NCBI RefSeq assembly: GCF_018294505.1
Contig: NC_057795.1
Coordinates: 521,363,184 to 521,427,183 of the forward strand
Origin: Triticum aestivum
Taxonomy: Eukaryota; Streptophyta; Magnoliopsida; Poales; Poaceae
Length of the DNA stretch: 64,000 nucleotides
Direction of reading: 5' to 3'
The position numbers were made by a program, and so were the translations under genes. Each line of letters opens with the position of its first letter. Positions within the stretch are counted from its first letter, which is position 1. The notes beneath the pieces are model-generated. The model saw nothing but the letters and a program-made list of their open reading frames with translations, made no database searches and had not been told where the DNA came from. Positions 24,419 through 36,814 of the stretch are shown here, piece by piece.

Positions 24419-25150
24419 AGACCTAAAAGCATATAGTCATGTTTGTTTCTTGTGTTCTATCGACACCAAATGTAAAAAAAACTATGAGCCCACATGACAA
24501 GTATCAATCTTTATCTCCTTCGACGGTCAGTGCCACATTAGCCAACATGAACAAGTGTTGATCTCATTGGACTTACATCCTGGCAAAGTTCAGTGTCATT
24601 CTGAACCTGCTTCATGGGAGGCCTTTCGGGACGGGAAGGGTCCGTCTTGAAGCATGTTTTTGTCGACATCCTTGAAGTGGACCAACAACCTTGTACCAAC
24701 ATGACTAGCATGATTACCAAGTTTTGTAGCTTTTTGACATTGTAAGGATTATCTAGGGCTTTCGCGTCGATAAATCATATAATACTTATGTTTTTTCTGT
24801 GACTGTTTTTTTTCTACGCTCGAGGGTGGGCTGCCATCAATGCATGTCGTTGGGCTGTGTAAAGAAGCCCACCCGTTGGACCGAGTGATGTCCGCCGCCG
24901 TTGCATGCGCCCGAGCGAGCCTACATTGCATGCGGTTGCATGCATGCATCCGCTTCAGCCTATGTTACATGCGTGCACATACGCGAAGGAGCACGCGCCG
25001 CAGAGCCATCCCCGGTTGACCCGACCGACGGCACATAGGGCAGCACTTAAACTTCGCGGTTTGATTCACACTACAGTTTCCCACGCGTGTACACTCCTGA
25101 TGCCGCAATGGGTGGAAAATTTGTTCATATTTGACCCCATTACTGCCACG
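24419..25150. other. intergenic, no gene seen
   Basis: Mixed-composition DNA with several TGCATGC words (24899-24970). No frame looks coding. It ends in the promoter of the next small gene. Confidence 0.4.
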
Positions 25151-25151
25151 G

Positions 25152-25160
25152 TGGCTATTT
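25152..25160 (+). promoter_or_regulatory. TATA-like box of the 25.3-kb gene
   Basis: GCTATTTAAG stands about 130 bases before the first plausible start codon, with a C/T-rich leader between (CTTCCTCTCACACCC). This argues that the long open frame reaching back to 25131 is not translated from its first ATG. Confidence 0.45.
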
Positions 25161-25337
25161 AAGCCACCTATCATGTTCCTCTTCCTCTCACACCCTTCAT
25201 CCATCTCCCATACTCTCCCACCTGCATTTTGCGCCTGCCCTTCTTCTTCTTCACCACAAACAGCCCCAAGAACCAGCCTGCCGCAGTCATGCAGTACACC
25301 GGGCCAACCTACCACTCCCCCCCCTACCGTGCCGGAG

Positions 25338-25700
25338 ATGCTCTACCCCGCCGGGGTGTACGTCGAGAGCACCCTTCATGTGTGGGTGATGTCAAGGTGG
25401 AGGGGTGCAAGGGGGTTCACCGTCTTCTTCCTTGGGGCCGGCTACGGGCACCTCCCTCGGGGATCTCCAAGGATGTACCGAGTTGAGGAGGTCATCCACA
25501 ATGGGGTTGTGGTTGCTATCCTTGCCCACTTCACCAACCCCTTCGACGCGTTCTACCTCCTCGGCCGCGTGTTCTGGTGTGGCTGCGAGTTCATAGATTT
25601 CACCACCCATAACATCTTCACGGACTACGACAATGTCTTCCCCACCGACGAGCACATGCACACTCTACCGTACCCCATCAACAACACCACAGAGCAGTGA
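25338..25700 (+). CDS. unknown small protein, probable grass-specific
   Basis: The reading frame starting MLYPAGVYVES runs 120 residues to a TGA at 25698-25700. It contains a hydrophobic, aromatic middle (GFTVFFLGAGYG; FDAFYLLGRVFWCGCEF) and an acidic segment (FTDYDNVFPTDEH). I recognise no domain. A better-placed ATG at 25289 (MQYTGPTYHS) is in another frame and would join this one if the C8 run at 25317-25324 were one C shorter. So the gene may be frameshifted at its N-terminus, or the run may be a sequence error. It is followed by a TCTA microsatellite (from 25750). Confidence 0.4.
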   Translation: MLYPAGVYVESTLHVWVMSRWRGARGFTVFFLGAGYGHLPRGSPRMYRVEEVIHNGVVVAILAHFTNPFDAFYLLGRVFWCGCEFIDFTTHNIFTDYDNVFPTDEHMHTLPYPINNTTEQ

Positions 25701-26165
25701 AGGGCGCCCGGAGGAGGAGCAAGGAGGAGCCTGGTGGAGAAGCGGCGGCCATCTATCTATCTATCTATCTTTTTTAGCTAAAAAATCTATGTATCTATAT
25801 TTGTCTTGGTGTTATTTAAGTTGTAAGTGTACTATTAATTCATGTTGTGGGCTTTGGTTAGCCCGAATTATCTATATTTATTATACAAAGTTTTACAGTG
25901 GTTGGGCTTTTTTGGAACCGTTTTAATCTCTGGCATTTTAGTCATAGGAAAAAATTGTCTCGAAAAAAAGCCATAGGAAGAAAACAATCACGCGCCGCCC
26001 CTCTCATCCAATGCAGAACCGCCACCGCCATCGTCCTTCCCCTCACCCATCGCCATTACAACCGCGACATCTCCTCCCTCTCCTTCTCCTCCTTCTCGCG
26101 GCCGCAACTTTGCTCGTCTCCTCTTCCACATCCCACCCCCTTCTTCCATCCACGCAAGAACCTCG
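25701..26165. other. intergenic with a (TCTA)n microsatellite
   Basis: About five TCTA units at 25750-25770, then AT-rich DNA, then a C-rich leader (26000-26160) upstream of the next start codon. Confidence 0.5.
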
Positions 26166-27739
26166 ATGGAGGAGCAGATCGCCGGCGGCGACCAGGTCAA
26201 GATGGCCAGGTTGATGGAGATATGTTCTTGGTTTAACAACATAAGGCAGTTGAACTGGACGGCAATGGCCACTTTGAGGGAAATGACATCCAGGGATAAG
26301 AAAAAGCTTTCCCCCCTGCCCGCATAACCGAGGCACGACATCGAGATCCTCCTATGGGCGATGGAGCAGGCCAATTCGTCCAGCCCGTGGGACAGGCGTA
26401 GGTGGTGGGCGTTTAGATCCAGGGAAAAGCATCCACTAGATCAGGAACACACGGTGCACGAGGTGTTGTTGCAGATTGTGGAGCCTCCAACCGAGTCGTA
26501 GATGACTCGGAAGTGCAAGAGGAGGAGGACAGTGGTCGCGACATTGCTTCCCCGCTGTTCTCCACGCTTCCCTCGCTGCTCCCCTCGTCTGAGCGGTGGC
26601 GGTACCGTTGTTTAGAGTAAGCTTCTCCACTCCTAATATTCCTACTGCTCGTGCTTACAGTTGTGGTGGTAGTGATTGAGTACATGCTTTTGGGGGCTGG
26701 ATTATGATGTATATGAACCCTAGGCTAAATTTGTACTGTTGTAGTGGTAGTATATTATGTTCACCTGCACTTCTACTCCAAAAATTTGTTATGTGTCTTT
26801 CTATTATGAAGTGCTTGATACTATATTTGAACCTTTTTTGAGTTGTTGATTGCTTTTTGGTAGAGCTACCAGCTCTTATGGAGATGCTCATGTTGTATGT
26901 CTTGTTCTCCATGATTTGTACTAGCATTCTGCGCAATTAGATGCCATGACAAGCCATGTAGCATATTTATTTATTGCCTCCAACATGCCATCATTTTACT
27001 TTGTGCATCTCAGCAAGTATAAATCTGTCAGCTAAAAAACTTTGCGAATTTGCTTGATGGTTCCGACTAAACTATAAACCCCCCCTTTTGTTTTCAAAGT
27101 AAGCCACTGACATCCGGGTCCCACGGCAGTCATACGCACACAAATGCTCCCAGTCATGTGGCCCCTAGCCCATTGGTCACCTTGATGGCTAGCCAACCTC
27201 AATGTGCCTCTACCAATAACAGTAGCCCTTTCTGTTATAAAACTATGCAACTTTGCTTGAAGGTTGCCACTAAAAATATAACTCCTATGGCCATGCTTCC
27301 TAAAAATTATTTGCATTATGTTGTCGATACTTTCATGCCATGCCTTTTGTTGCTATGACAAGTTTATGATGCATGGTAAAATCTTGCTCTAAAGTGGCCA
27401 TGTTAATATAATTGTTTGATGTTAAAAGTAAGTTGCACTTGTGAGTTTGGTTTTGTTTGCTTGTTGTAACCATGATGTCAACAATGTTTGTCATTGTAAC
27501 TGTTTCATCATAACTTTAATTTTCACTAAGTCCTAACCTGTAATAGCAACTTTGTCATTCGTGTTTTGCAGGAAAAAAAACTGGAGTTCACAAGGCTGGA
27601 GACCTAGAGTTGTGAGGTTAGGAGGCTGATGGCGCTGCTGCTAGCTGATCCTTCTTCTTCCAGCTTTTGTTCCTCCTTTTCTCTCTACTCGTTGGATTAC
27701 TGGGCTACATCCTTATGTGTTGTTAATGTATTAAGTTGA
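26166..27739 (+). pseudogene. unknown two-exon gene, several lesions
   Basis: It starts MEEQIAGGDQVKMARLMEI and continues SWFNNIRQLNWTAMATL. An in-frame TAA at 26325-26327 follows KKLSPLPA, but the same frame goes on recognisably (HDIEILLWAMEQANSS). A second stop and an apparent frame change follow near 26500. A donor at AGA|GTAAGC (26617) and an acceptor at TTTTGCAG (27571) bound a ~955-bp T-rich intron. The last exon reads KKLEFTRLET, stop, SCEVRRLMALLLAD, a short predicted coil, to a TGA near 27739. I recognise no named domain. The regular leader, splice sites and conserved-looking frame support a former gene. Confidence 0.4.
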
Positions 27740-27833
27740 ACCTCTGAATTTATTGTATTAGATTTAATGTGGAAGTACCTTAATCTCTACGAAAGAGATG
27801 TTGGTTCTATGACTGATAATTTCTAGGTGCATG

Positions 27834-29896
27834 CTTAAATTCAATATTTAGGGATTTTTTTTCGAATTGTTTGGATTGCTTACCACAAGTGTCACGTGGT
27901 CAATATTTAGGGATTATTAACATATGAAAACAACAATTTGATCGCCTATGTAAATGTGTACAACATAATTTTCAAGATAAATTGAAACATGACACGTGTA
28001 CATGCAATTTGCCAACAAGTCCAGTTGTAGTAGAAAAAGACAGCATGTGCACGTATCCAACCGTGCCTCCTACAATTTTGTTCCATGCTTTTGTCACCAC
28101 ACGTCTTTGGAAGTAAAAAAATATAAGGTGATTTTCTCATAATTCTTTTTTTAGGGCAGGTAGGAATTTTGTGTGGTTACAAAATGGACCTTATTGTAAT
28201 TAAGGAAATTATTATTTAATAGAAACCTTGCTATTTTCAAGCCATTATAAAAATGACTAAATTGTTTTTTGCAAAAAAAAAGTTGATTATGGATTAGTTC
28301 GTTTTGTGGACACGTACGTGTAGTGGTGCATGCTGTGGGCCCAGGTGGCTCTAGGTGCATGTAGTGTATCATGCTGGCTAGGGGTGCACAAGGTAGTAAC
28401 CTGGTGAATTGGGGTGAAAGTCTTGTGCTAATTCTATTTTGTGGTGTGCGACATATGAGTCTACCCGGGGGGGATGCTTGGCTTGGGGGACGGTGTAAGT
28501 GGTGTGGGTCTACTACGTAAGTGGTGCGCCACGTGAGTCTAGAAGGCAGGGGTGCATGGTTTGGATCTAGCTGCCTTGAGGTAACGCATCCGGTTTGCGC
28601 ACTGAGTGTGGGCCCGTTCCTCCGTTTTCATCGGTGCTTTCTCTCGGGTCAACGAAGAACAATCCAAACGCACATGCTAGGTCCCGGCCTTTCTTGGTTC
28701 CTGCTTGCCATATTCGGGACAGTTGCCGCATTTCTAGGGTAGTATCATCGGGAATTCACGATCTATACCGCAGCCACATGAAATCATAGCAGGGAATGGG
28801 GTAACAATCACATGCTAAGCTCTTTGGTCCATATATATGGGCCATGTGACACCAAAGAGAAGGGCTGCCTCGGAGCCATTGTCCATTGAGAGGAAACGAG
28901 TCTGGCCTATGAACGGTGTGCGGGGCCTGCCCCTTCATCTACTTTAGAACTCTGTGCCGCAAGATGTGGACCCTAGCAACCAAGGCTCGTCCCGTGCACC
29001 GCACGCCAACTGGACCCACACCATGCATGCACGCGTGGCCAAGTAGACACTCACCGGTCAACCTTGACAATGTACACAAGACGCATGCGCACTCATTAGC
29101 CATCTAGCCCCCAGCCATGCACACCTAGCCAGCTTCACTCAAACCATGCACCGTTTGCCAGGTTCACCCACACCATCCATCCATTATTGACCCCACCTCG
29201 GTTCGTTGGACCTCCGACACGAGTCCCTTCCCTCGGCATGCCAAGTATGTCAAAGCAACACGCGACTACATATATTGCACACCGAGATACGACGTCATTC
29301 ACTAGTGCCAGCAAACCTGTGCACCTGAGCATCTCTACCCATGGTGGACACTAGCGCATGGTTAGGATCGAGAAGCCTAGCGGCATAGGATGCCGGCCCG
29401 ATTGGCTGGGGGTGCATGACATGGGTCCAGATGAAACGCATGGCATCGCATGGATCCACATTCCCCTGCCCAATACCAGACAACGGGCATATACCAAACG
29501 AATCCAAGCGGTCGCTGACGAAGCTTGGAAGCCATGTGTTATGTGCATGCTGAATTTAAATATTTAGGAATTATTAACATACGAAAACAATAATTCAAGC
29601 GTCTATGTAAAGGTGTACAGCATAATTTTCAATAAAAAATGAAACATGACACGTGCACGTGCAACTTGCCAACAAGTGCACTTGTAGTACAAAAAGACAA
29701 CATGTGCACGTATCCCACCATGCCTTCTACAATTTTTGTTCCATGTTTTTCGCCACATATCTTTGGAAGGGAAGACAAAAGAATGTGATTTTCCCATAAA
29801 AAACCATGATGGCGAGATGGTTGCAACCAACCAAGATAGATAGTGCATGGAAGTTGTCCCCCGTGGGGAGATTGGATCGACCACTCCTAGATTATA
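27834..29896. repeat. long non-coding repeat, copy 4
   Basis: It opens with the family's terminal block (about 27834-28140, with the TTCAATATTTAGG motif), then unrelated DNA to about 28400. The middle landmarks follow in the usual order: CCACATGAAATCATAGCAGG (28774), CATGCATGCACGC, CCCACACCATCCATCC (29165), GCATGCTGAATTTAAATATT (29545). Identity with copy 5 is higher than with copies 1-3. Confidence 0.55.
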
Positions 29897-31560
29897 GGGC
29901 GAGGCCACTGTGAACGTGATCATGAGAGGGTGAAGAAGGATTCGTTTTTTCAAGGGAAAGGAAGTAATTTTGTGGGTTTACAAAAAAGGAATGCCACCCT
30001 TTTTGAGGGACAAAGAGATGCACGTTATTACGTGTAATTAATGAAATTATAATTTAACAGAAACCTTGCTATTTTCAAGCAATTTAAAAACAACTTACTT
30101 GTTTTGGCAAAAAAAATGTTGATAATGCGATAGTCCATTTTTTGGACACTTACGTGTAGTGGTGCATGTTGTGGAAATCGGGGTGAAGTCTTGTGTTAAG
30201 CTATTTTGCGGGGTGCGGCATATGAGTCTACACGGGGAACGGTTGGCTTGGGGGGCGGCGTAAGTGATGTGGGTCTAGTGTCTAAGTGGTGCACCACGTG
30301 GGTCTAGACGGCGGGGGTGTATGGTTTGGATCTAGCTACCTTGAGGTAACGTGTCCGGTTTGTGCAATGAATGCGGGCCCGTTCCTCCATTTTCGTCGAT
30401 GCTTTCTCTTGGGTCAACGGAGAACAATCCAAAAGCGCATGCAAGGTCTCGACCTTTCTCGAAGCCCGCGCTTGCCATATTTGGGACATTTGCCGCATTT
30501 CTAGGGCAGTATCCTTAGAAATTCAGGATCTATACCGCGGCCACATGAAATCACAGCAGGGATTGGGTGTGACAGTTCCATGCTAAGCTCTGGTCCATAT
30601 ATGTGCCATGTGCGACCAATTGGCAGGGCCGCCTTAGAGCCATTGTTAAGGGCAAAAAATGCTGGGTCTCGTCTGCCGCCGCTATAATCCGTGCAAATTC
30701 ATGAGGGATCCAAATTTCTTGGGACCTTTCGCGGTGTGGGTGTGGTCGAACATCGAGAGAGGCACGCATAAGCCTTCACATAGGTTGTGTGTAAACGAGA
30801 CCAAAACGCATCCTAGAGCTAGCCATCGAGAGGGAACAAGTCCTGCTTGTGGACGAAGACCAGGGCCCGCCCCTTCATCTGCTTCAGAACTCTGTGCCAC
30901 AAGTTGTGGGCCCTACGCACCAAGGCACATCGCGTGTGCCGCACGCAAACTGGACCCACACCATGCATGCACGCATGGCCATGTAGACAACCACCATTCA
31001 ACCTTGACAATGTATAGATGACGCATACGCACTCATTAGCCATATAGCCCCCCAGCCATGCAAACCTAACCACCTGAACTCAAACCATGCACCGTTAGCC
31101 AGGTTGACCCACACCATACATCTAGCATTGACCCCGCCGCGGTTCGTTGGACCTTCGACGAGTCCCTTCAGTATGGCAGGCATGCCAAAGAGACTCGCGG
31201 CTACACATATTGCACACCAAGATCCAACGTCATTCACTAGTGCTAGCAAACCTATCCACATGAGCATCTCTATGCATGGCGGACACTAGCTCGTTGTTTG
31301 GATCGAGAAGGCTAGCGGCGCATGTTTTGGCCCGATTGGCTCGGGGTGCATGATATGGGTCCAGACGACACACATGGCATCGCGTGGATCAACATTCCCC
31401 TCCTCGGTACCGGACATCGGATATATGGCAGACGTATCCGCGCGGTTGCTGACGAAGTTTTGTCACATCCATTTGCCATTCCATTGTTTGTAAAGTTTTA
31501 CAACATATTTTAGGACAAATATAAAACATGACACGTGTAGATGAAACAAGCCTACAAATT
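29897..31560. repeat. long non-coding repeat, copy 5
   Basis: It follows copy 4 head to tail at an offset of about 1.72-1.93 kb. It starts with the diverged GTGAACGTGATCATGAGAGG block and carries the usual series to about 31480. It then fades through a degraded ACATGACACGTGTA block into the upstream region of the next gene. Confidence 0.55.
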
Positions 31561-31952
31561 CAGTTGTCCCACTTTATGACTTTGTTCTGCGTAATGAGGG
31601 AGCAGTTGCATTACACAATTTTTTGAAGGGAAGTTGCATTACTCCTTAATCATGGCTGTGCACGATCGATCTATTCATTTTAGTGAGAAGTGAGAAGTTA
31701 CGTTTTGACGTGCCAAGACGTGGTGGTGTGAACAACACACGGGGAGGTGTGAACGTGGCAACAACTCCTTTTGACTTCCCAGGAATAAATCAGCGGCTCC
31801 ACTTCCCCATTAGCATTTATCTCATTGCCACCCCCCCTCTTCCCTTCCTCTTCTCCATCCACAAATACGAGGGTTTTCTCCTCCCATGCCTCACCACTCG
31901 CCTGCCCATCCCGCCGCTGCTCCCTTCCCGCCGCTGCACCTCCACCGTCGAG
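31561..31952. other. upstream region of the 32-36 kb gene
   Basis: Non-repetitive flank with a C/T-rich leader (31830-31950). An open frame reaches into it from the gene, but its residues look untranslated. No clear TATA box. Confidence 0.35.
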
Positions 31953-32859
31953 ATGCCCAAGCGCACCATGGGAGGGAGGGCCGACACCGGGGCCGGCGCC
32001 ATGGCGCATGAAGCATCCAAGCGTTGGGCGAAGCTGCACATGGAGAAACCCCTCCCTACCGGCGAGGAGTCCATCCGGCAGCAGGGCGACCTTGACATCG
32101 TCGACCACGTCCAGGCTCCAGTGCAGGTGTCACCTACACCAGAGCTAGTGGCTCCTCCGCCGGAGCTTGTGGCTCCTCCATCGGAGCTTGTGGCTCCTCC
32201 GCCGGAGTAGGTGACTCCTCTGCCACGCCATCTGCCTCCTCTGCCACGCCATCTTCCTCCTCTGCCGCAGCCCGTGGTCAACATCGACAGCAACGATGAT
32301 GAAGAAGAGGTCATTCCTATTTTAGGAAATATCCTAGGTTTCCTTGTTCAGTCCCTTATCTATTTTTGAGCATGACTAGGGTTTCTGCTTTTCTTCCATC
32401 TATGAAATCTGTACCTAGATTCGTTAGATCCGGTAGGTTTCAAGGGGGGATCCACATGGGTGCATGGGTGTGGGGGTCGGCTCCTCATTGTATAGGTTAT
32501 CTTGTTTTTAAGATCTACCAACCACTCCGATCCATGGCTCTCGTGCATCCAAAATGTGTTGATGCCAAATTTTAAGATAGATCTACCAACCACCCGAAAT
32601 TTTTTGCCCGAAATTTCTTATATATGGTTCTTTTATTGCTAAATGGACTAAAAGTGGTGTAGTTTGTGCACTAAATTTCATGTCAATTTGTATAAAACTA
32701 GCCTCTCACACTTAATCCACAAGACACATTTTTTGTCGTTCAATTTGCTCAACGCCAATTGCTTGATTCCTGGAGTCCAATTACCATAGGCTGCAATATT
32801 TTAGACTTGTTATCATCCCTACTTGAAATATATTATTTGGTTGCTTATTTTCAGCATAA

Positions 32860-34150
32860 TATTTTCTGCAAGTAAAGGATAACAACACCATGCCTTGTTT
32901 ACGAAAATGTCAAACTAAATAATCTTCATTTTCTGTCATTTATGTCTGAACTGTTAGTATGATGGAAAAATAATAATTTCACATGAACATTTTAGATATT
33001 ACTCCTAACTCTTTAATTTCTTGAGTAACAGAAGCAGAGGCAGAAGAATGCCTTTTGGACTCAAAAGCCAACTTGATCTCAGCCGTTTGAAAAACATTGT
33101 TGTGGTTTTGGTTTGCAATATAAATTTTTGAACACCCAACTTTGAAATCCTGGATCCGAAGCTGTGTTGCTAGGTTGCATTAGTTTAGGCATGTATATGA
33201 CATTTTTTGATCTATATAAAATATTCTGCTATTTATGTGGGACCAGGTAGCTGCTCTAGCTCCTCAGACGGAGCAGGTGTCTCCTCTGCCACGGGTGACG
33301 CCTCCTGTGCCCAAGCCTGTGGTCGTCAGCGATGTCAACAAAGAAGACGTTAGTCATCTATCTCCTTTAATTTTTTGTAAAATCCTAGCTGTGCTCTGGT
33401 TAGTCCTTTTGTCTATTTTTGGGGAAGGCCAGGGTTTCTTTTATCTTTGATCGATGGACTCCATATCAATATTCTGTAGATGTGTTAGGTAACTAGCTAG
33501 GTTACATGTGTTGAGCCTTGTATAGGCAATATTTTGATCTAGATAAATTATCTTGCTAATAAATCCACCTAGGTTTGGTGACTATGCTAATACAAATACG
33601 TTAATACAAATACGTAGCTTGACCTTGGAATTGAATTGCTTACGTAGGTGATTGTGAAAATATTTTCTGCACCTTAAGGATAACAACACCATGCCTTGTT
33701 TATGAAAATGTCATATTCTATGGTCATGAAGTAAATAATCTTCATTTTCTGTCATTCATGTCAGTACTGTCATTACCATGGACAAAGAATCTTTTCACAT
33801 GAAAATTTTAGATATTACTCCCTCCATTTGAAAAATATTGTTGTGGTTTTACTTTGCAATATAAATTTTTGAACACCCAAGTATGAAATCCTAGATCCCT
33901 AGCTGTGTAGCTAGATTACATTTATTGAGGCATGTATATGTTAGTTTTTGACCTATATAAATTATTCTGCTAATAATCTAGAACAGGTAGCTCCTCTGGC
34001 TTCTCTGCCGGAGCAGGTGGTGGCTCCTCGGCCGCAGTCGGGTGTTTGTCTGCCGCGGTTGTTGCCTCCCCTGCCCCCACCTGTGGTCGTTGCCGACGAC
34101 AACAAAGAAGAGGTTAGTCATCTATCCCCTTTATTTATTTATTTATTTAT
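32860..34150 (+). repeat. tandem exon-intron duplication, ~740-bp unit
   Basis: Intron blocks at 32870-32970 and 33655-33770 share GATAACAACACCATGCCTTG and neighbouring words. The exons they precede (33247 and 33987) are 740 bp apart. Donor-side introns share GTTAGTCATCTATC. The tail of exon 1 and the start of intron 1 are a third, more diverged copy, so the unit has been duplicated twice. Confidence 0.75.
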
Positions 34151-34371
34151 TTTGTAATATCCTAGCTTTTCCCTGGTCAGTACAAGGCAAATAAGGTATT
34201 AAAATGTCGAGTACATGTTTGGTTGCACTTGATCAATTTTTGGTTGAAATGTTCCATAAGTGGCTGTGGTAATGATTTTAAACATTGATTATCTCTAAGC
34301 AATGGCTATTTTAGAAAGAAATTGGATATCATCAATGTTTTACTTGAGTTGTTTTAATTAGTTCTTTTGTA

Positions 34372-34930
34372 GGGTTTTTATCATTTATGCCACCAGTTGT
34401 ATCCCACTACTCAGTTTTCCCTTAGAATTTACAGCCACTCAAAAATGCCATCGGTTCTTGAGATGCTTACTCAAAAATGCCATTAGATGTATAAAAAATG
34501 CCATCGTTCCGTTAGATGTTTGCTCAATAATGCCATTAGACATTGTTATTTTCATGTAAAACTTGTTGACCATCCAATATGACAAAAAAAGCCCAGGCCC
34601 GCATTTCAGTTCTCTCCATCTCACAATGATAAGTGTGGCCCCACTTGTGAGGAGTAAGTAAGCAAATAATTTTACAGGAAAATAAGAACGTTGTTGGGAT
34701 CAAGTGGGCCCACACTTTATTGTAGTGAGATAGAGGGAGAGCTGGCATGTTGGTCCATAGGTATTGATGCCATTATAGCATGTCAAGATAGATTTGATAT
34801 CACAATAATGATGTGCAGTGGCATTTTTGAGCATGTGTCTAACGAAGCGATGGCTTTTTTTAGCAGTAGAAATTCCTAGTGGTGATACTTAGTTGTGGGA
34901 CACAAGTGGTGGCATAAATGATAAAACCCC
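34372..34930. mobile_element. TIR element (Mutator-type MITE) in intron 3
   Basis: The 5' end GGGTTTTTATCATTTATGCC and the inverse of the 3' end (GGGGTTTTATCATTTATGCC) match over about 40 bases with a few changes. The flanks TCTTTTGTA (34363-34371) and GTTTTTGTA (34931-34939) agree at 7 of 9 bases, a likely 9-bp duplication. It is 559 bp with no coding. Short AAAATGCCATYR-type words recur inside the left half. It sits in the large third intron of the zinc-finger gene. Confidence 0.65.
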
Positions 34931-35984
34931 GTTTTTGTAAGTACAACATTTGGGATCACTTATTGTCAGAATTCATAATAATTAACTACTTTACCTAGAA
35001 CGTTGAATGGTTCAGGAACATTGATGGGTGGGGTATCGATCAATAGGGGAAACTTCCACGACGATAACATGGGGACTTTCAATATCCATCATCATAAGCA
35101 CACAAAATTCTAACCCTAAATAGATACAGCTCACGAACTATTTTATCTAGTCATGCATGTAAGTTATAAGTCTTTTTTTGCATTAGTACATCTGTATGCT
35201 GCTCTGCCATGTTACATCATCAGTTCATGCATTTTTACGTAACAAGTGAATTTTGTTGCACTAAAGGGTTTTTTGGTTTGTGACTAACTTTGCCAAAGAT
35301 TGCCATACCTAAGGTTAGGCAAGTTTGACCAACTTAAGTGAGTGTTTGGTTCCAGCCACACTTGGGTCCAACATGGCATACACATAAAAAGTGTGACAAG
35401 GTTCCCTTAGGCTTGCCAACTTGTGGCTCTCATTTTGATGAACTAACCTTAGGCAAGCTTGGGAAAATGTGTGGCAAAATGTGGCAATGCTAGTGCTCTC
35501 TTCAACACGTATGGTTGATCCTTCATTTTTTTACTATATGGTACTATCCCATTTAGTTGCTTATGTAGCAACTAATAAGTTATGCATTTATTTTTTCAAT
35601 GTCATTTGAAGATATTTTACGCTGTCATCAATTACATTATGTTTCATAGACTATGTGCCTGCTGAATTATCATATTAAATATACTTACGCAACATTTTGT
35701 ACTACATGTAGGTCCTAAGTGACGACGTTGATAGTGACCCAGAAACCCAGAGGATCTTCAGGAGGCAGAAGTTGAGGCAACTGGACAATGGTGAGCTCGA
35801 GAAAGCTGTGAGGCCTAGATTCGGAAAGGGCTACGGATGTCCTTACTGCAACAAGGTGATGAAAGGCGACCTGTCGAGTACCATCAACCATGCAGTTGGA
35901 ACATCCCAAGGCAGCACCAAGAATGGCTATGCTTTCAGGGTGAAGCACACCACGTATGCCGATTACTTGATGAGGCTTCTTTGA

Positions 35985-36814
35985 GGCTTTAGGGAAGTGC
36001 GCACCCTCGCAGCTAGAACTGATGCTCTTTTGGTTTTAACTATGCAAAGTACTACCCTATGCTATATTTTGTTGGTGAACGTTTATGGTCGAACTATGTG
36101 CACCAGTACTACTAAGTGGTGCTTGCTTTTGTATATATGGAAGCATTGAACTAAGGTAGAACTATGCTAATTGGTGTGTGGTTTGACATCTCTGCTTGTT
36201 AAACTCGTGCTCATTAATCATCGGCTCATTTTGATTAAATAGCATAAAAACCTGATTGGCTAGGTTCGTTTGAAGCTAGTTAAGCTTGTGAGCGCTCGTT
36301 AACAGATTTTGATGTGTTATGGTATACATGATGAGTGTGTACATGTGGTTTTCAAGAAGGAAGATGGTGACTCAAAAAGGAAATGCACTAGTTTTCTGCC
36401 TAAGGTGTTGATCCAAGTAATACTAGAATCATCGTGTTTGTGGCGTGGCTACATGATGATCACAAAGTCTCGATCCAAGTAATACTAGATCACTTGATGA
36501 CAGTTTGATTTGATGTTTTCACAACTCTTGAGCATTAGGGTTTATGTACACAATTTTCAATCCCCAACCCATCCACCCCGGACATGATCTTTGGATTGCA
36601 TCATGTAGATGTACAAAATCCAGTTCCTAGCTCCTGCCCCAAGCGCCTATGCTTGTGATTTTTTTCCATGATCCTAATTAAGCGCCTAAATAAGCGCCTC
36701 TACATTGAAGGTGCCCAACGCCAACCAATCAATTTTTCTCATAAGTATTTCTGCTATAGTAGGTAACTACCAATTACTCCCCGCATCTCTCCCCCTAGGG
36801 TACGCTCTAAAACC
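35985..36814. other. intergenic, no gene seen
   Basis: AT-rich DNA between two same-strand paralogous genes. GATCCAAGTAATACTAGA occurs twice (36411 and 36471 areas). Otherwise unremarkable. Confidence 0.4.

Larger units (their letters stand above)
31953..35984 (+). pseudogene. XS-type zinc-finger gene with triplicated Pro-rich exon, one stop
   Basis: Exons 31953-32309, 33247-33348, 33987-34112, 35712-35984, all phase 0. Exon 1 starts MPKRTMGGRADTGAG and ends in Pro/Glu/Leu-Val-Ala-Pro repeats. Exons 2 and 3 repeat the exon 1 tail: each begins VA or VT with Pro-rich text and ends with an acidic stretch (DDNKEE, DVNKED, NDDEEE). The last exon holds the only fold: GYGCPYCNKVM with CxxC, then INHAVGTSQG with His, the pattern of the XS-associated zinc finger of SGS3-like proteins. 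An in-frame TAG (32208-32210) stands where the duplicates have CAG, so one C-to-T change breaks the gene. The donor after exon 1 is GTCATT instead of GTTAGT of the duplicates and may be weak. The XS link suggests RNA silencing or RNA binding, but that is only by similarity. Confidence 0.65.

Noticed and set aside
25131..25337. N-terminal extension of the 25-kb gene from ATG 25131
   Set aside because: The ATG lies upstream of the TATA box, and the extension is a translated C/T-rich leader.
31683..31952. N-terminal extension of the 32-36 kb gene
   Set aside because: The added residues are leader-like (C/T-rich DNA), and the ATG at 31953 has the better context before the conserved part.
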